64,000 nt of DNA from an uncultured Cohaesibacter sp. (GCF_963678225.1 NZ_OY782764.1:2175001-2239000), one strand, 5' to 3'. Shown: positions 54,034 through 63,980, numbered from the stretch's first letter. The notes: generated by a model from the letters alone, not told the origin. Made by a program: numbers and translations.

Positions 54034-54158
54034 GCCATGACAGAGCATCGACCCAACCAATTGAACCAAGCTTTTTCCCCTCGCCGCTCGACGCATCCCC
54101 TTGATGGGCAGGCGCCGCGGCAGACCAAAGACATCTCTGCAAAGAGGATCCATCAGTC

Positions 54159-55319
54159 ATGACAAGCATTTCCCTAGACAATGCAGCCAAACGATTTGGC
54201 CGGGTGACCGTGCTGAATGACATCAATCTGGACATCGAAGATGGCAAATTCTGCGTCTTCCTTGGCCCTTCCGGCTGTGGCAAATCCACCCTTTTGCGCA
54301 TGATCGCCGGCATCGAGACCCTCTCCGATGGCGAGCTGAAGATCGGTGGCCAGCGCATGAACGAGGCCTTGCCTGCCGAGCGCCGTGTGGCAATGGTGTT
54401 CCAGAATTATGCGCTCTACCCCCATATGAGCGTGTTCGAGAATATGGCTTTCGGCCTCAAGCAGGCCAAGACACCAAAGGATGAAATCACCAATCGGGTC
54501 AATGAGGCAGCCCGCATCCTGCAAATTGAAAATCTGCTCGAGCGCAAGCCCAAGGAGCTGTCCGGGGGGCAGCGCCAGCGCGTGGCCATTGGTCGGGCCA
54601 TCGTGCGTCAGCCTGCGGTATTCCTGTTCGATGAGCCTCTATCCAACCTCGATGCCGCCCTGCGAGTGCATATGCGCACCGAGATTGCCAATCTGCATCG
54701 CAAATTCCCCGAAGCGAGCATGATCTATGTGACCCACGACCAGACCGAAGCGATGGCGCTGGCCGACAAGATCGTGTTGCTGCGGGCAGGGGACGATGTG
54801 ATCAAGAAGGGCTCCATTGCCCAAATCGGCTCGCCGCTCGAGCTGTATCACAGGCCGCAAAATCTCTTCGTGGCAGGGTTTCTCGGCTCCCCTTCCATGA
54901 ATTTTCTACCCGTCACTCTTACGGAAGCATCAAGCGAAGGGGCAACGGTCAAGCTGGAAAGTGGCGAAGAGCTGTTTGTGCCTGTTTCCGCCAGCCATCT
55001 GGTAGCGGGTACATCCCTGACGCTTGGCATCCGCCCCGAGCATATGCTGCCCGTTGGTGAGGATGTGAGCGAGCAGGTCTTTTCCCGATCCCTCAACGCG
55101 GTCGAGAATTTTGGCGAGTACAGCTTCCTTTATCTCTCAAGCAATGCCGAGCAGCCAATGATTGCCAAGGTCTCCGATGAAGCCGTGGTGAATGTGCGCG
55201 GTGCCATCCGCTTCCATGTGCGTCCAGAGCTTTGCCATCTGTTCGACGGGGAAGGCGAAGCGCTGACCCATCTCAACCCCGCCCCCAAATCTCTCAGCTT
55301 CGACGCTCTTTCGCTGTGA
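54159..55319 (+). CDS. MsmK/UgpC-type sugar ABC transporter ATPase
   Basis: The 386-residue ATPase has Walker [10 protein letters not shown], signature LSGGQRQRV, Walker [17 protein letters not shown] and a C-terminal TOBE domain. It energises the two permeases upstream. The GH3 gene follows after 25 nt. Confidence 0.93.
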   Translation: MTSISLDNAAKRFGRVTVLNDINLDIEDGKFCVFLGPSGCGKSTLLRMIAGIETLSDGELKIGGQRMNEALPAERRVAMVFQNYALYPHMSVFENMAFGLKQAKTPKDEITNRVNEAARILQIENLLERKPKELSGGQRQRVAIGRAIVRQPAVFLFDEPLSNLDAALRVHMRTEIANLHRKFPEASMIYVTHDQTEAMALADKIVLLRAGDDVIKKGSIAQIGSPLELYHRPQNLFVAGFLGSPSMNFLPVTLTEASSEGATVKLESGEELFVPVSASHLVAGTSLTLGIRPEHMLPVGEDVSEQVFSRSLNAVENFGEYSFLYLSSNAEQPMIAKVSDEAVVNVRGAIRFHVRPELCHLFDGEGEALTHLNPAPKSLSFDALSL

Positions 55320-55344
55320 TGCGTGCTTTCAAGGACTGAAAATA

Positions 55345-57717
55345 ATGACTGACATATTTAAAGACGCAACCCAAAGCCCAGAAGCGCGTGCGGATGATCT
55401 GCTATCCCGTATGACGCTGGACGAGAAAATCGGGCAGATGCACGCCGTTTGGCTGTTTCTCAACGAGAATGGCGAACATAATGTGCGTAGTGACCAGTTC
55501 ACCGGCGAAAGCGATGCTGACACCCTGCGGCAGATGCTGGGGCGAGGACTGGGCCAGATCACCCGGCCGCTTGGCACCCGCAGCATAGACCCGGCAGAAG
55601 GCGTCCGGGCGCTCAACGCATTGCAAAAATTCATGCTAGAGGAAACCCGCCTCGGCATTCCGGTAATGTCGCATGAAGAATGCCTCTCGGGGCTGATGAT
55701 CAAGGGGGCGACCCTGTTCCCCTCGGCGCTTGGCTATGGCGCGACATGGAACCCGGAACTCATCGAAGAAGTTGGCAAGATGATCGGCGAGGAAGCCCGG
55801 GCCGTGGGCTGCCATCAGGGTTTGGCTCCGGTGCTGGATGTGGCCCGCGACGCCCGCTGGGGTCGTACGGAAGAAACTTTCGGCGAAGACCCCTATCTCT
55901 GCGGGCTCATGGCGACCCATTATGTGAAGGGCCTGCAAGGCGAGAAGCGCGATTTGCTGGCCACTCTGAAGCATTATGCAGGCCATTCGGCCAGCGAGGG
56001 CGGACGCAACCATGCCCCGGTGCATATGGGCTGGCGCGAACTCAACGACATGTTCCTGCTGCCATTTGAAATGGCCGTGAAACTGGCCAATGCAGGCTCG
56101 GTCATGCCCGCCTATCATGACATCGACAATGAGCCGGTGCATGCCTCCCGTCATTTGCTGACCAAGGTACTACGCGAGGATTGGGGCTTTGATGGCCTGA
56201 TCGTGGCCGACTATGTGGGCGTTTCTCTGCTGTATCAGCATCATGGCGTCGCAAGCGATGAAGCGGAAGCTGCTGCCTTGTCCTTCAATGCCGGTCTGGA
56301 CATCGAATTGCCGGGGGATGATTGCGCCAAGGATCTGGAAGATGCCGTCAAACGCGGTCTCATCACCGAGGATACCATCAACGAAATTGTGAAACGGGTT
56401 CTCGTTGAGAAGTTCCGCATCGGCTTGTTTGAGAAACCTTACGCAGATGACAGCGCGGTTACGCTGCAAAGCGAAAAGGCCGTGGATGTCGCCCGTGAAG
56501 TGGCCGAACAGTCGGTCGTCATCGTGTCCAATGATGGCATCCTGCCGCTCAGCAGTCAGAAGAAAATTGCCGTCATCGGCCCGACGGCGGACGATCCATT
56601 GGCATTGCTGGGGGATTATAGCTTCCCGGTTCACCTCATCCATAATGACGAGGAAGAGGAAATCGGCAATGTCCTCACCCCGCTTGCCGGGCTTAAGGAT
56701 CTCATCGGTGAAAAGGTGGAAATCACCTACGCGCGCGGCTGCAACATCCTTGATGAACGCAAGGCCGGAGCGCCGGTCTTCCCCGGTGATGTGGACGACA
56801 GCACCAGTCTGGAACAGGCATCAAGCCTGTCAACGCGGCTGGACATGATCCCCGATGCGGTAGCGGCCGCTGAGGATGCCGATGTGGCCATCGTCTGCGT
56901 GGGCGATCTGTCCGGTATCTTCCAGACCGGCACCGTGGGCGAAGGCTCCGATGTCGACACCCTCAGGCTGCCCGCCGTGCAGCAAGAGCTTCTGGATGCG
57001 GTGGTTGCCACGGGCAAGCCGGTCATTGTGGTGCTGTCCTCCGGTCGCCCTTACAATCTGGGTGGTCTTGAAGACAAACTTGCAGCGCAGGTCATGACCT
57101 TCTTCTCCGGACAACAGGGGGGCGCAGCTCTTGCCAATGTCCTCACCGGAGCGGTGGAACCATCCGGACGTCTGACCCTGTCCATTCCGAAGAGTGCAGG
57201 GGCTGCGCCTTACTTTTATAACCACAATTTCAAAAGTTCAGGCACACCGATCGCGCGCCACTTCGGCTCGGCTTACCCCTTCGGGCATGGCTTGAGTTAT
57301 ACCGACTTCGCATTCTCGGATCTTTCTCTCGCTGAGGATGAGGTGGATTGCGAAAGCGGTGACATCCGCCTGAGTTTCACCATTACCAATACGGGGCAAC
57401 GGGCTGGCATCGCGGTGCCTCAGCTTTATGTGCGTGATGAGCTGGCCAGTGTCGTTCGCCCCGTCAAGGAACTGAAGGCTTTCACGCGCATCGCGCTGGA
57501 AGCCGGTCAGACGGGTAAGGTAACCTTTGTGGTGCCAACCGACATGCTCTGCTTTACCGGTCCGCAAGGGCATAGGATCGTCGAGCCGGGACAGTTTGAA
57601 CTGATGGTGGGTGCATCCAGTGGTGATATTCGCCTCAAGACAAAGTTAGCCCTGACAGGGTCGCTCCACACCCTTGCGCGTGATTGGCGCATGGTCAGCA
57701 AAGCCGAGATCAGCTAA
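55345..57717 (+). CDS. Beta-glucosidase (GH3)
   Basis: This 790-residue cytoplasmic enzyme releases glucose (or xylose) from imported beta-linked sugars. The GH3 TIM barrel is followed by the alpha/beta sandwich and a fibronectin-III-like C-terminal domain (LSFTITNTGQRAGIAVPQLY). The nucleophile Asp289 sits in LIVADYVG, where most relatives have SDW. Other GH3 signatures are KHYAGHS (209-215) and the ETFGEDPYL segment. No signal peptide. Related GH3 enzymes include beta-xylosidases, so the substrate remains open. Confidence 0.92.
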   Translation: MTDIFKDATQSPEARADDLLSRMTLDEKIGQMHAVWLFLNENGEHNVRSDQFTGESDADTLRQMLGRGLGQITRPLGTRSIDPAEGVRALNALQKFMLEETRLGIPVMSHEECLSGLMIKGATLFPSALGYGATWNPELIEEVGKMIGEEARAVGCHQGLAPVLDVARDARWGRTEETFGEDPYLCGLMATHYVKGLQGEKRDLLATLKHYAGHSASEGGRNHAPVHMGWRELNDMFLLPFEMAVKLANAGSVMPAYHDIDNEPVHASRHLLTKVLREDWGFDGLIVADYVGVSLLYQHHGVASDEAEAAALSFNAGLDIELPGDDCAKDLEDAVKRGLITEDTINEIVKRVLVEKFRIGLFEKPYADDSAVTLQSEKAVDVAREVAEQSVVIVSNDGILPLSSQKKIAVIGPTADDPLALLGDYSFPVHLIHNDEEEEIGNVLTPLAGLKDLIGEKVEITYARGCNILDERKAGAPVFPGDVDDSTSLEQASSLSTRLDMIPDAVAAAEDADVAIVCVGDLSGIFQTGTVGEGSDVDTLRLPAVQQELLDAVVATGKPVIVVLSSGRPYNLGGLEDKLAAQVMTFFSGQQGGAALANVLTGAVEPSGRLTLSIPKSAGAAPYFYNHNFKSSGTPIARHFGSAYPFGHGLSYTDFAFSDLSLAEDEVDCESGDIRLSFTITNTGQRAGIAVPQLYVRDELASVVRPVKELKAFTRIALEAGQTGKVTFVVPTDMLCFTGPQGHRIVEPGQFELMVGASSGDIRLKTKLALTGSLHTLARDWRMVSKAEIS

Positions 57718-57774
57718 GGCCTCGCGAACCAGATGCAGGCGGGTATTCCCCGCACCTAGTCTAATCTGACAAAT

Positions 57775-57809
57775 AAAACCCTCATGGTTCTCAAGGCTGT
57801 GAGGGCTTT
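57775..57809. terminator. Terminator after the GH3 gene
   Basis: CCCTCA (57779-57784) pairs with TGAGGG (57800-57805), extended by A-T pairs after one mismatch, over a 15-nt loop. CTTTCT follows on the plus strand and TTTTATTT on the minus strand, so it can work in both directions. Confidence 0.55.
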
Positions 57810-57864
57810 CTGATTCTGAAGGGGCTTGGCCTTTCGCGCTGTCACAAAAAGAAGCGGATTCAAT

Positions 57865-57976
57865 AAAAAAGGCTCCTCTGTCGCCAGAGGAGCCCTTGTA
57901 AATTGGACTTCCCGTTCATCCGTGCTGATGACAAACAGGGAAATCACAGCCTCAACATAAAAATAGGTTATAAAAT
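57865..57976 (-). ncRNA. Candidate small RNA (about 110 nt)
   Basis: On the minus strand TTGTAC (58006-58011) and TATATA (57983-57988) form a sigma-70 promoter with ideal 17-nt spacing. About 90 nt downstream, GGCTCCTCT and AGAGGAGCC (57871-57894) form a 9-bp stem directly followed by TTTTTTATT. No open reading frame with a ribosome site lies between. The transcript could also fold a TTCCC/GGGAA hairpin in its middle. No minus-strand gene exists to the right that would otherwise need this terminator. Confidence 0.45.
57871..57894 (-). terminator. Strong intrinsic terminator on the minus strand
   Basis: A perfect 9-bp GC-rich stem with a 6-nt loop is followed by six T residues on the minus strand only. 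On the plus strand the stem is followed by CTTGTAAATT, so termination there would be weak. Confidence 0.8.
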
Positions 57977-58307
57977 ACCACTTATATACACTTTAATCCA
58001 AAGTTGTACAATTCGAACGGATGACCTAAGTAAAAGTATCAATGTACGCTTATCGTCTTCCCCTTTTCATTCGGCCAGTGAATTCACGCGCTGACACAGT
58101 CTTCGCCCAATGAATGTATGGAAAAATTTGTGGAAATTTGCGAGTGTAAATTTATTAATGCAACCTAGGGGTTTGTTTTTATAGTCCCTTCAGGTGATAC
58201 TCATGCGCCTACTTATGGAATTTCTTCTTAGGAATAAGACCTTGGGATGCCAAGGATTGATTGCTTGCCTTGAATAGCTGATACGAATTTTGAAAGCGGA
58301 GTTTTTG

Positions 58308-60002
58308 ATGGCTACATTTAATACAATTTTTTGGACGGAGCTTGGACGGGTACCATTTGACTTTTCGGATGACTATGTCCCGGATCCTACCAATTACAGC
58401 GTTCAGAGATATGATAATTATACCTATAAAGGGGTGACTTACGAAGAATTCGCGATAATTTATGAGACGTGGGATCTAGGTGAGTGGGGCCTTGAGGAAG
58501 ACTACACCTATGTCGGTGGTAAAGATCTGCTAATCCAGGAGAACGAACTTGTTGGCGGTATTGTACAGACAATAGTTTACAGCTCTAATGAAGAAGATTT
58601 TACAACCTTTGAAGAATGGCAAAATTGGTCAGGTTTCACTCTTGATCTTGCCGATGCCTATAAGGCAGCTGAAACCGCAAGTGCCAAAGATGATTTCGCT
58701 CTTTGGCAGAGAATCCTGAGTGGCAATGACACCATTGCAGCCGGCAGTTATCATACTCCAATTTCTGACGCAGAAAGCATTAAATGGGATAGTGGCTCCA
58801 CCATTTACAGCTATGCCGGCAATGACGTCATCACTACTTATAATGGCGTCGACAAGCTCTATGGTGGCCTTGGAAACGATATCATTAAAGCTGGCAATAA
58901 TGGTGATTTACTTTTCGGCGGCGCCGGGCTTGATCGCCTCTTGGGTCAGGCTGGAGATGACAAGCTCTTCGGCGGCCTTGGTGCGGATGTGCTGAATGGC
59001 GGTGCAGGCAATGACCGTCTGTTTGGTAACCAGCATGGTGACACGCTGATTGGTGGTCTTGGCAATGACTTGCTCAATGGCGGCATTGGTGCCGACACCA
59101 TGGCGGGCAACCAGGGCAACGATACCTATATCGTTGACAATGTGGGGGACAAGGTCAGTGAGGCGGCGGGCCAGGGCATTGATCTGGTCAAAAGCACGGT
59201 CAGCTTTTCCTTGAAAGCTCATAGTCAGAATATCGAAGCCCTGACCCTTCTGGGCAATCAGGCCCTTGACGGTACGGGCAATGGCTTGGGCAATGCCATC
59301 ACCGGCAACATGAAAGACAATGTGCTGAACGGCCTGTTCGGCAATGATACCCTGACAGGGCGCGGCGGCAACGACACGCTGAATGGCGGCTTCGGCAATG
59401 ACATTCTCAATGGTGGTTTTGGCGACGATATCCTTAATGGTGGCAAGGGCAATGACAAGCTCTATGCCTCCAATGGCAATGACAAACTGAACGGACATCA
59501 AGGCGCGGACAGTCTCAATGGCGGCCTTGGCAACGACACCCTGAACGGTGGGGGTGGCAACGATATCCTCAATGGTCATGGCGGTAACGACACTCTCATT
59601 GGCGCCCTCGGCTGGGACAAGCTTTTTGGTGGCGCTGGAGCGGACAGTTTCACGGGAGGTCTCGGAGCCGACGCCATGTTTGCTGGCGCTGACAATGCCG
59701 TTGATCGCTTCTTTTTCAACTCTATCAACGACAGCAAGGCTGGCGCGGTACATGACAAGATCGCCCAGTTCGATAGCGGCGAAGATGTGCTTGATCTCTC
59801 CGGGATCGATGCCAACAGCACAGCAAATGGCGATCAGTCCTTCGCCTTTGCAGGTACGACCGCTGCGGCTCATTCTATCTGGTTGGAAAATGACGGATCG
59901 GATCTGCTGGTCTTTGCCGATGTGAATGGCGATGCCGTCGCTGATTTCGAGATCCAGATGGTCAATACCTCCACGCTGGTGGAAGGCGATTTCGTGCTTT
60001 AG
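58308..60002 (+). CDS. RTX-repeat calcium-binding secreted protein
   Basis: The 564-residue protein carries many GGxGxDxLxG nonapeptide repeats between about residues 165 and 460, which bind calcium as a parallel beta-roll. A serralysin-like C-terminal domain (DRFFFNSI...) and a hydrophobic tail (STLVEGDFVL) suit type I secretion. There is no N-terminal signal peptide. The N-terminal 150 residues are unique and acidic and AT-rich in DNA, unlike the neighbours. No secretion-system genes are adjacent. The start at 58308 has GCGGAG upstream. Function (adhesin, enzyme or matrix protein) is unknown. Confidence 0.85.
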   Translation: MATFNTIFWTELGRVPFDFSDDYVPDPTNYSVQRYDNYTYKGVTYEEFAIIYETWDLGEWGLEEDYTYVGGKDLLIQENELVGGIVQTIVYSSNEEDFTTFEEWQNWSGFTLDLADAYKAAETASAKDDFALWQRILSGNDTIAAGSYHTPISDAESIKWDSGSTIYSYAGNDVITTYNGVDKLYGGLGNDIIKAGNNGDLLFGGAGLDRLLGQAGDDKLFGGLGADVLNGGAGNDRLFGNQHGDTLIGGLGNDLLNGGIGADTMAGNQGNDTYIVDNVGDKVSEAAGQGIDLVKSTVSFSLKAHSQNIEALTLLGNQALDGTGNGLGNAITGNMKDNVLNGLFGNDTLTGRGGNDTLNGGFGNDILNGGFGDDILNGGKGNDKLYASNGNDKLNGHQGADSLNGGLGNDTLNGGGGNDILNGHGGNDTLIGALGWDKLFGGAGADSFTGGLGADAMFAGADNAVDRFFFNSINDSKAGAVHDKIAQFDSGEDVLDLSGIDANSTANGDQSFAFAGTTAAAHSIWLENDGSDLLVFADVNGDAVADFEIQMVNTSTLVEGDFVL

Positions 60003-60042
60003 ATAGCGTTCGGCCATATGGCCATGTGCCAATCGAGATAGA

Positions 60043-60077
60043 AAAAGGCAGGATATCTTCCCGATATCCTGCCTTTT
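60043..60077. terminator. Bidirectional terminator between convergent genes
   Basis: AAAAGGCAGGATATC and GATATCCTGCCTTTT form a perfect 15-bp stem with a 5-nt loop, serving the RTX gene and the convergent amino-acid transporter gene. Confidence 0.9.
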
Positions 60078-60107
60078 CAGTTTGAAACTTGTGCAAAGGA
60101 TCGCTGT

Positions 60108-61619
60108 TTACAGCACCTCTTGCAGGAAGTGTTTGAGGCGTTCGTTCTTCGGATTGTCGAAGATCTGTTGCGGGGCACCGGCCTCGATGATGCGGCCTTC
60201 ATCCATGAAGACCACCTGATCGGCAACCTTGCGGGCGAAGCCCATTTCATGCGTGACCACAACCATGGTCATGCCGCGCTTACCAAGGTCGGTCATCAGT
60301 TCAAGAACACCCTTGACCAATTCGGGGTCGAGCGCACTGGTGACTTCGTCAAACAGGATGACTTCCGGTTCCATTGCCAATGTACGGGCAATGGCCACAC
60401 GCTGCTGCTGCCCACCAGACAAGTTGGCCGGACGATGGTTCATGCGCGAAGCAAGGCCTACGTCTGTGAGACGTTCCTCAGCCAGTTTGCGGGCTTCGGA
60501 CGTCGGCATTTTCTTGACCTTGTTAAGAGCGAGGCTGACATTCTGCAAGGCAGTATGATCCGGGAACAGGTTGAACTGCTGGAACACCATGCCAATGCGG
60601 CGTCTGAGGGTCTCCGGCTGCATGGTCAGCACGTCGCTGCCATCCAGTGTCACCGCTCCCGCCTTTGGCTCAACCAATCGGTTGAGGCCGCGCAAGAGGG
60701 TTGATTTGCCCGAGCCCGAGGGTCCGATCACGCAGGTAACCGATCCGGCGGGCACTTCCAGAGTCACATCTTTGAGCACCTCGACATCGCCATAGGCCAT
60801 CGTCAGGTTTTCGATCTTCAGACTTCCACCCTTGAAGGTCGGCCTTGCATCTGCATTCTTGACGGCGGCCTGCTCGGAGACCTCTTCAAGCCCGGAAACC
60901 GGAGCCTGTTTGACAATGCGTCCCGTACGCAAGCGGTCATCGATATAGTTGACCAGATGGGTCAGGGGAACCGTGATGATTAGATAGAAGATACCCGCCA
61001 GTAGCAGCGGCGAGAGGTTGCCCGTGACCACGGCCTGATCCTGCCCAACGCGAAACAGATCGCGCTGATAGGTGAGTAGACCGAGGAAATAGACAAGGCT
61101 CGAATCCTTGACGTTGCCGATGAACTGGTTGACCAGCGCAGGCAGAATGCGTCGGATACCCTGCGGCACAACGATCAGGCGCATGCCCTGGCCATAGCTC
61201 ATGGAAAGAGCACGACAGGCTTCCATCTGCCCTTTGTCAACGCTCTGGATACCGGAGCGGAAAATCTCACCGATATAGGCGCCTGCAATCAAGCTGAGGG
61301 CGGCAATGCCCAGAGGAAAGGGGGAGGGGCCGAAAAGCTCACGACCGATACGGGCAAAGCCCTGACCGATCAGCAGGATGGTGACGGTTGCGGGCAGGCC
61401 GCGGAAAATATCAGTATAGATGCGCGCTGGCAGTTTCAGCCAGGGCGAGCGGGAAATGCCCATGACAGCCAGCACGATGCCGATCAAGACACCGAAAAAG
61501 GTTGAAAATGCAGCGAGAATTAGAGTGTTCTTGAGCCCGATGTAAAACATGCTGGGCAGAACGGAGGCCATAGCATCAAAATCCAGAAAACTACGCCGTA
61601 AGGTTTCTAACCATTCCAT
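60108..61619 (-). CDS. Amino-acid ABC transporter permease-ATPase fusion
   Basis: This 503-residue protein joins a HisM/GlnP-type permease (about residues 1-235, with the EAA-like loop [21 protein letters not shown]) to a GlnQ-type ATPase (from about residue 265; Walker [10 protein letters not shown], signature LSGGQQQRV, Walker [15 protein letters not shown]). Most relatives use two separate proteins. The binding protein is encoded upstream. Polar amino acids or opine-like compounds are likely substrates. Confidence 0.9.
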   Translation of the reverse strand: MEWLETLRRSFLDFDAMASVLPSMFYIGLKNTLILAAFSTFFGVLIGIVLAVMGISRSPWLKLPARIYTDIFRGLPATVTILLIGQGFARIGRELFGPSPFPLGIAALSLIAGAYIGEIFRSGIQSVDKGQMEACRALSMSYGQGMRLIVVPQGIRRILPALVNQFIGNVKDSSLVYFLGLLTYQRDLFRVGQDQAVVTGNLSPLLLAGIFYLIITVPLTHLVNYIDDRLRTGRIVKQAPVSGLEEVSEQAAVKNADARPTFKGGSLKIENLTMAYGDVEVLKDVTLEVPAGSVTCVIGPSGSGKSTLLRGLNRLVEPKAGAVTLDGSDVLTMQPETLRRRIGMVFQQFNLFPDHTALQNVSLALNKVKKMPTSEARKLAEERLTDVGLASRMNHRPANLSGGQQQRVAIARTLAMEPEVILFDEVTSALDPELVKGVLELMTDLGKRGMTMVVVTHEMGFARKVADQVVFMDEGRIIEAGAPQQIFDNPKNERLKHFLQEVL

Positions 61620-61753
61620 TTATAAAGTTGTCCCGTTAATTACCGTTGGCGAGAAAGCCTCAAAATACGAAAAAGGTGCCGCATTAAATCAGGGAGAGGA
61701 GGCTATTCCAGGCTGGACCACGTCTTGAATATGAGAGGTGTTTTCTGCCGGTC

Positions 61754-61779
61754 TCGAGGGCGGGCTGTGCCGCCCTCGA
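61754..61779 (-). promoter_or_regulatory. Intercistronic stem-loop after the amino-acid binding-protein gene
   Basis: TCGAGGGCGG (61754-61763) pairs perfectly with CCGCCCTCGA (61770-61779) over a 6-nt loop in the 197-nt gap before the permease-ATPase gene, with no U-tract on the minus strand. Confidence 0.6.
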
Positions 61780-61816
61780 TCTTTGCGGTAAGCTGGTTTT
61801 GCTCAATGTGCGAACA

Positions 61817-62650
61817 TTACTCTTTTGGCAGATACTGTTCAGGCATTGGGCTGCCCGGGAACCATTTTGTGTGCAGTTCCTTCCAGGTGCCATCCTGCAT
61901 GGCTTCGTGGATTTTCTCGTTCAGTGCGTCAAGCAGTTTCGGATTGTCTTTGCGGACAACAAAACCGGCAGGCGCATCGAAGGAAGCAAAATTCTGCTGA
62001 ACCTTTAGATCCGGGAAGTTCTGGCCGAACTGTTTGGCTGCTTCAAAATCAAGGAAGTGCGCATCGATCATGCCATTGTTCATGGCTGCAACGGCACTGT
62101 TGTTATCGGGGAAACGTACCAGCTGGGCATCAGGGAAATGCTTCTGGGCATAGTCGTCCTGCAGCGTACCCTGAACGATACCAAGGCGCTTGTCTTTGAG
62201 GCTCTCAATGGTGGTGAGCGAGGAATCTGCACTCAGAACCGAGAGGAAGCCTGCCAGATAGCCATCGGTGAAGTTGGCAACTTCCTTGCGTTTTGCAGTG
62301 GTGCCGATAGCACCGACAGCAACGTCGAAGCGGCCGTTGGCAACGGACGGAATAAGGGCAGCAAAATCCTGGCCGACGAAGGTGACCTGATCTTTTTCAA
62401 AACCGAGGCGGCTAGCGATATTCTGGAAAAATTCCACGTCAAAACCGGAGAAGGTTCCTTCTGCGGTGACAAAGGCATATGGCTTGGCATCGGACATGGT
62501 GCCAACCATGATGGAATTCGGGTCGAGCAGATCATAGGGATTATCATCTGCAGCATTGGCGGGGACTGCAATAAAGGATACAAAGAGTCCTGACATCAGC
62601 GCCATGCAGGAACGGCGGGTGAGTTTGCCGAGTGTTGTGGTGAGCTTCAT
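61817..62650 (-). CDS. Amino-acid ABC transporter binding protein
   Basis: The 277-residue protein of the SBP_bac_3 family (HisJ/GlnH-like) has a signal peptide to about residue 33 (PANA/AD). The [21 protein letters not shown] motif and the later [19 protein letters not shown] motif are typical. I choose the ATG at 62648-62650 because GGAG lies 6 nt upstream; in-frame starts at 62662 and 62707 are less likely. It is divergent from a LacI gene. Confidence 0.88.
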   Translation of the reverse strand: MKLTTTLGKLTRRSCMALMSGLFVSFIAVPANAADDNPYDLLDPNSIMVGTMSDAKPYAFVTAEGTFSGFDVEFFQNIASRLGFEKDQVTFVGQDFAALIPSVANGRFDVAVGAIGTTAKRKEVANFTDGYLAGFLSVLSADSSLTTIESLKDKRLGIVQGTLQDDYAQKHFPDAQLVRFPDNNSAVAAMNNGMIDAHFLDFEAAKQFGQNFPDLKVQQNFASFDAPAGFVVRKDNPKLLDALNEKIHEAMQDGTWKELHTKWFPGSPMPEQYLPKE

Positions 62651-62756
62651 GCTGTTCTCCATCGGATCTTTGCCGGTGTCCAAATAATCGAACGAATTTT
62701 CCGGCAAAGTCGAATTTTGTTTCGAGTTTGGCGTTTATTAGGCCGATCCTTATTTG

Positions 62757-62770
62757 TGAGACCGGTCTCA
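62757..62770. promoter_or_regulatory. LacI-type operator between the amino-acid importer and LacI genes
   Basis: TGAGACCGGTCTCA is a perfect 14-bp palindrome with a central CG, about 57 nt before the LacI start and 107 nt before the binding-protein start. It is well placed to control both divergent promoters. Confidence 0.7.
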
Positions 62771-62826
62771 ATCAAAGACTATGATGAACTTGACTGCACG
62801 TCAACTCATCTGTAGGCATTTAAATT

Positions 62827-63894
62827 ATGGAAAAAAAGAATCTGCATTCTTCGTCCGTGACTGTGGCCGATGTTGCCCGGCATGCGAACGTTTCAAAGTC
62901 AACCGCAGCGCGTGTGCTCGGGGGCTATGGCGTAACGAGCGAAAAGGTGCGCGAACGCGTGCAGGCTTCGGCTAAAGCTCTGAAATATCGGCCGAATGAG
63001 CTGGCCCGCTCGATGACGACCGGAAAGTCGAAAACAATCGGCGTTGTTGTTGGGGATATTGAGAACTCATTCTTTGGTATCGCTGTGCGCAGCATCACCG
63101 ATGTGGCCAATGCCCATGGGTTCAATGTGATTCTGGCCAATTCCGACGAAAATTTCGATGTGGAACGTGAAGCTGTGAATGTTCTGGTGGGAAAACAGGT
63201 CGATGGTTTGATCGTTACACCCGCCAGCCGCTATGAGATTGGCCATCTGGAAAATCTAAAATCGGAGAATTGCAAGGTCGTGCTTTTCGACCGCGAGATT
63301 CCCAGCCTCGATATGGATACGGTTGTCAGTGATGATCAGGAAGCCGCCGCTGCCGTGACCAAACAGTTTCTGGACGCAGGGCACAGCCGTCTGGCTTTCG
63401 TGACTGCGACAGAGGAAAAAGACACCGATGCAGACGGTGCCTTGCATATTCCCACCTCATCGGTCGGGCGTCGTATTGAGGGCTTTCTCACCGCTTGCAA
63501 TGAGGGCGGCATTGCCAAAGAGGATAGCCGAATTGTGCTCAATTCCGATCCCAAGACAGGGCTCGGGGTTTCAATCAGTAAAATGCTGGATCAGCCCAAC
63601 CGGCCCACGGCCATTCTGGCCTCTGATAGTCATGTTGCTCTCGAGATCTTCAAACAGGCTCAGGAGCGCAATATCGAGATGCCGAGCCAGCTTTCTCTGA
63701 TCGCATTCCATAATGCCGATTGGACCGAGGTCACGCGTCCTGCCATCACGGTGGTGGATCAGCCCGTTGCCCAAATGGGCCGCTGGAGTGCAGAGCAGTT
63801 GATCAAGCGGATAGAAGGCTGCACCGAACCAGCTTTGCGGCATGTCATGAAAATGAAGGTGATCAATCGACAGTCGGTTGTGCCTCCGGCCTGA
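62827..63894 (+). CDS. LacI-family regulator of the amino-acid-type importer
   Basis: The 355-residue repressor has the LacI helix-turn-helix (DVARHANVSKSTAARVLGGY, about residues 14-33) and a core domain ending KMKVINRQSV. LacI proteins usually sense sugars or nucleosides, yet the divergent operon encodes an amino-acid-type transporter. The importer may carry an amino sugar or sugar-amino-acid conjugate. Confidence 0.88.
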   Translation: MEKKNLHSSSVTVADVARHANVSKSTAARVLGGYGVTSEKVRERVQASAKALKYRPNELARSMTTGKSKTIGVVVGDIENSFFGIAVRSITDVANAHGFNVILANSDENFDVEREAVNVLVGKQVDGLIVTPASRYEIGHLENLKSENCKVVLFDREIPSLDMDTVVSDDQEAAAAVTKQFLDAGHSRLAFVTATEEKDTDADGALHIPTSSVGRRIEGFLTACNEGGIAKEDSRIVLNSDPKTGLGVSISKMLDQPNRPTAILASDSHVALEIFKQAQERNIEMPSQLSLIAFHNADWTEVTRPAITVVDQPVAQMGRWSAEQLIKRIEGCTEPALRHVMKMKVINRQSVVPPA

Positions 63895-63980
63895 TGGAAG
63901 GGGAGAGGCGGCCCGGCATGTGCGGCTTTAACACCACATGCAGGGGATAGCATGCCTTTTCGGGAGAAAATGCCGGACCG

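Larger units (their letters stand above)
57718..58307. other. Intergenic region with terminators and a candidate small RNA
   Basis: This 590-bp stretch follows the GH3 gene. It holds a hairpin (57775-57809), a strong minus-strand terminator (57871-57894) and, about 90 nt to its right, a minus-strand promoter, described separately. The AT-rich remainder (58012-58290) probably contains the RTX gene promoter. Confidence 0.5.

Noticed and set aside
52726-54153. Long minus-strand open frame (475 codons) antisense to the permease genes
   Set aside because: Composition (very rich in His, Arg, Asp, Gln) is typical of antisense to membrane proteins, and the plus-strand permeases are certain.
58850-59700. 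Tandem repeats that could suggest a CRISPR or microsatellite array
   Set aside because: The repeat unit is 27 nt, in frame and encodes GGxGxDxLxG; it is the RTX calcium-binding region.
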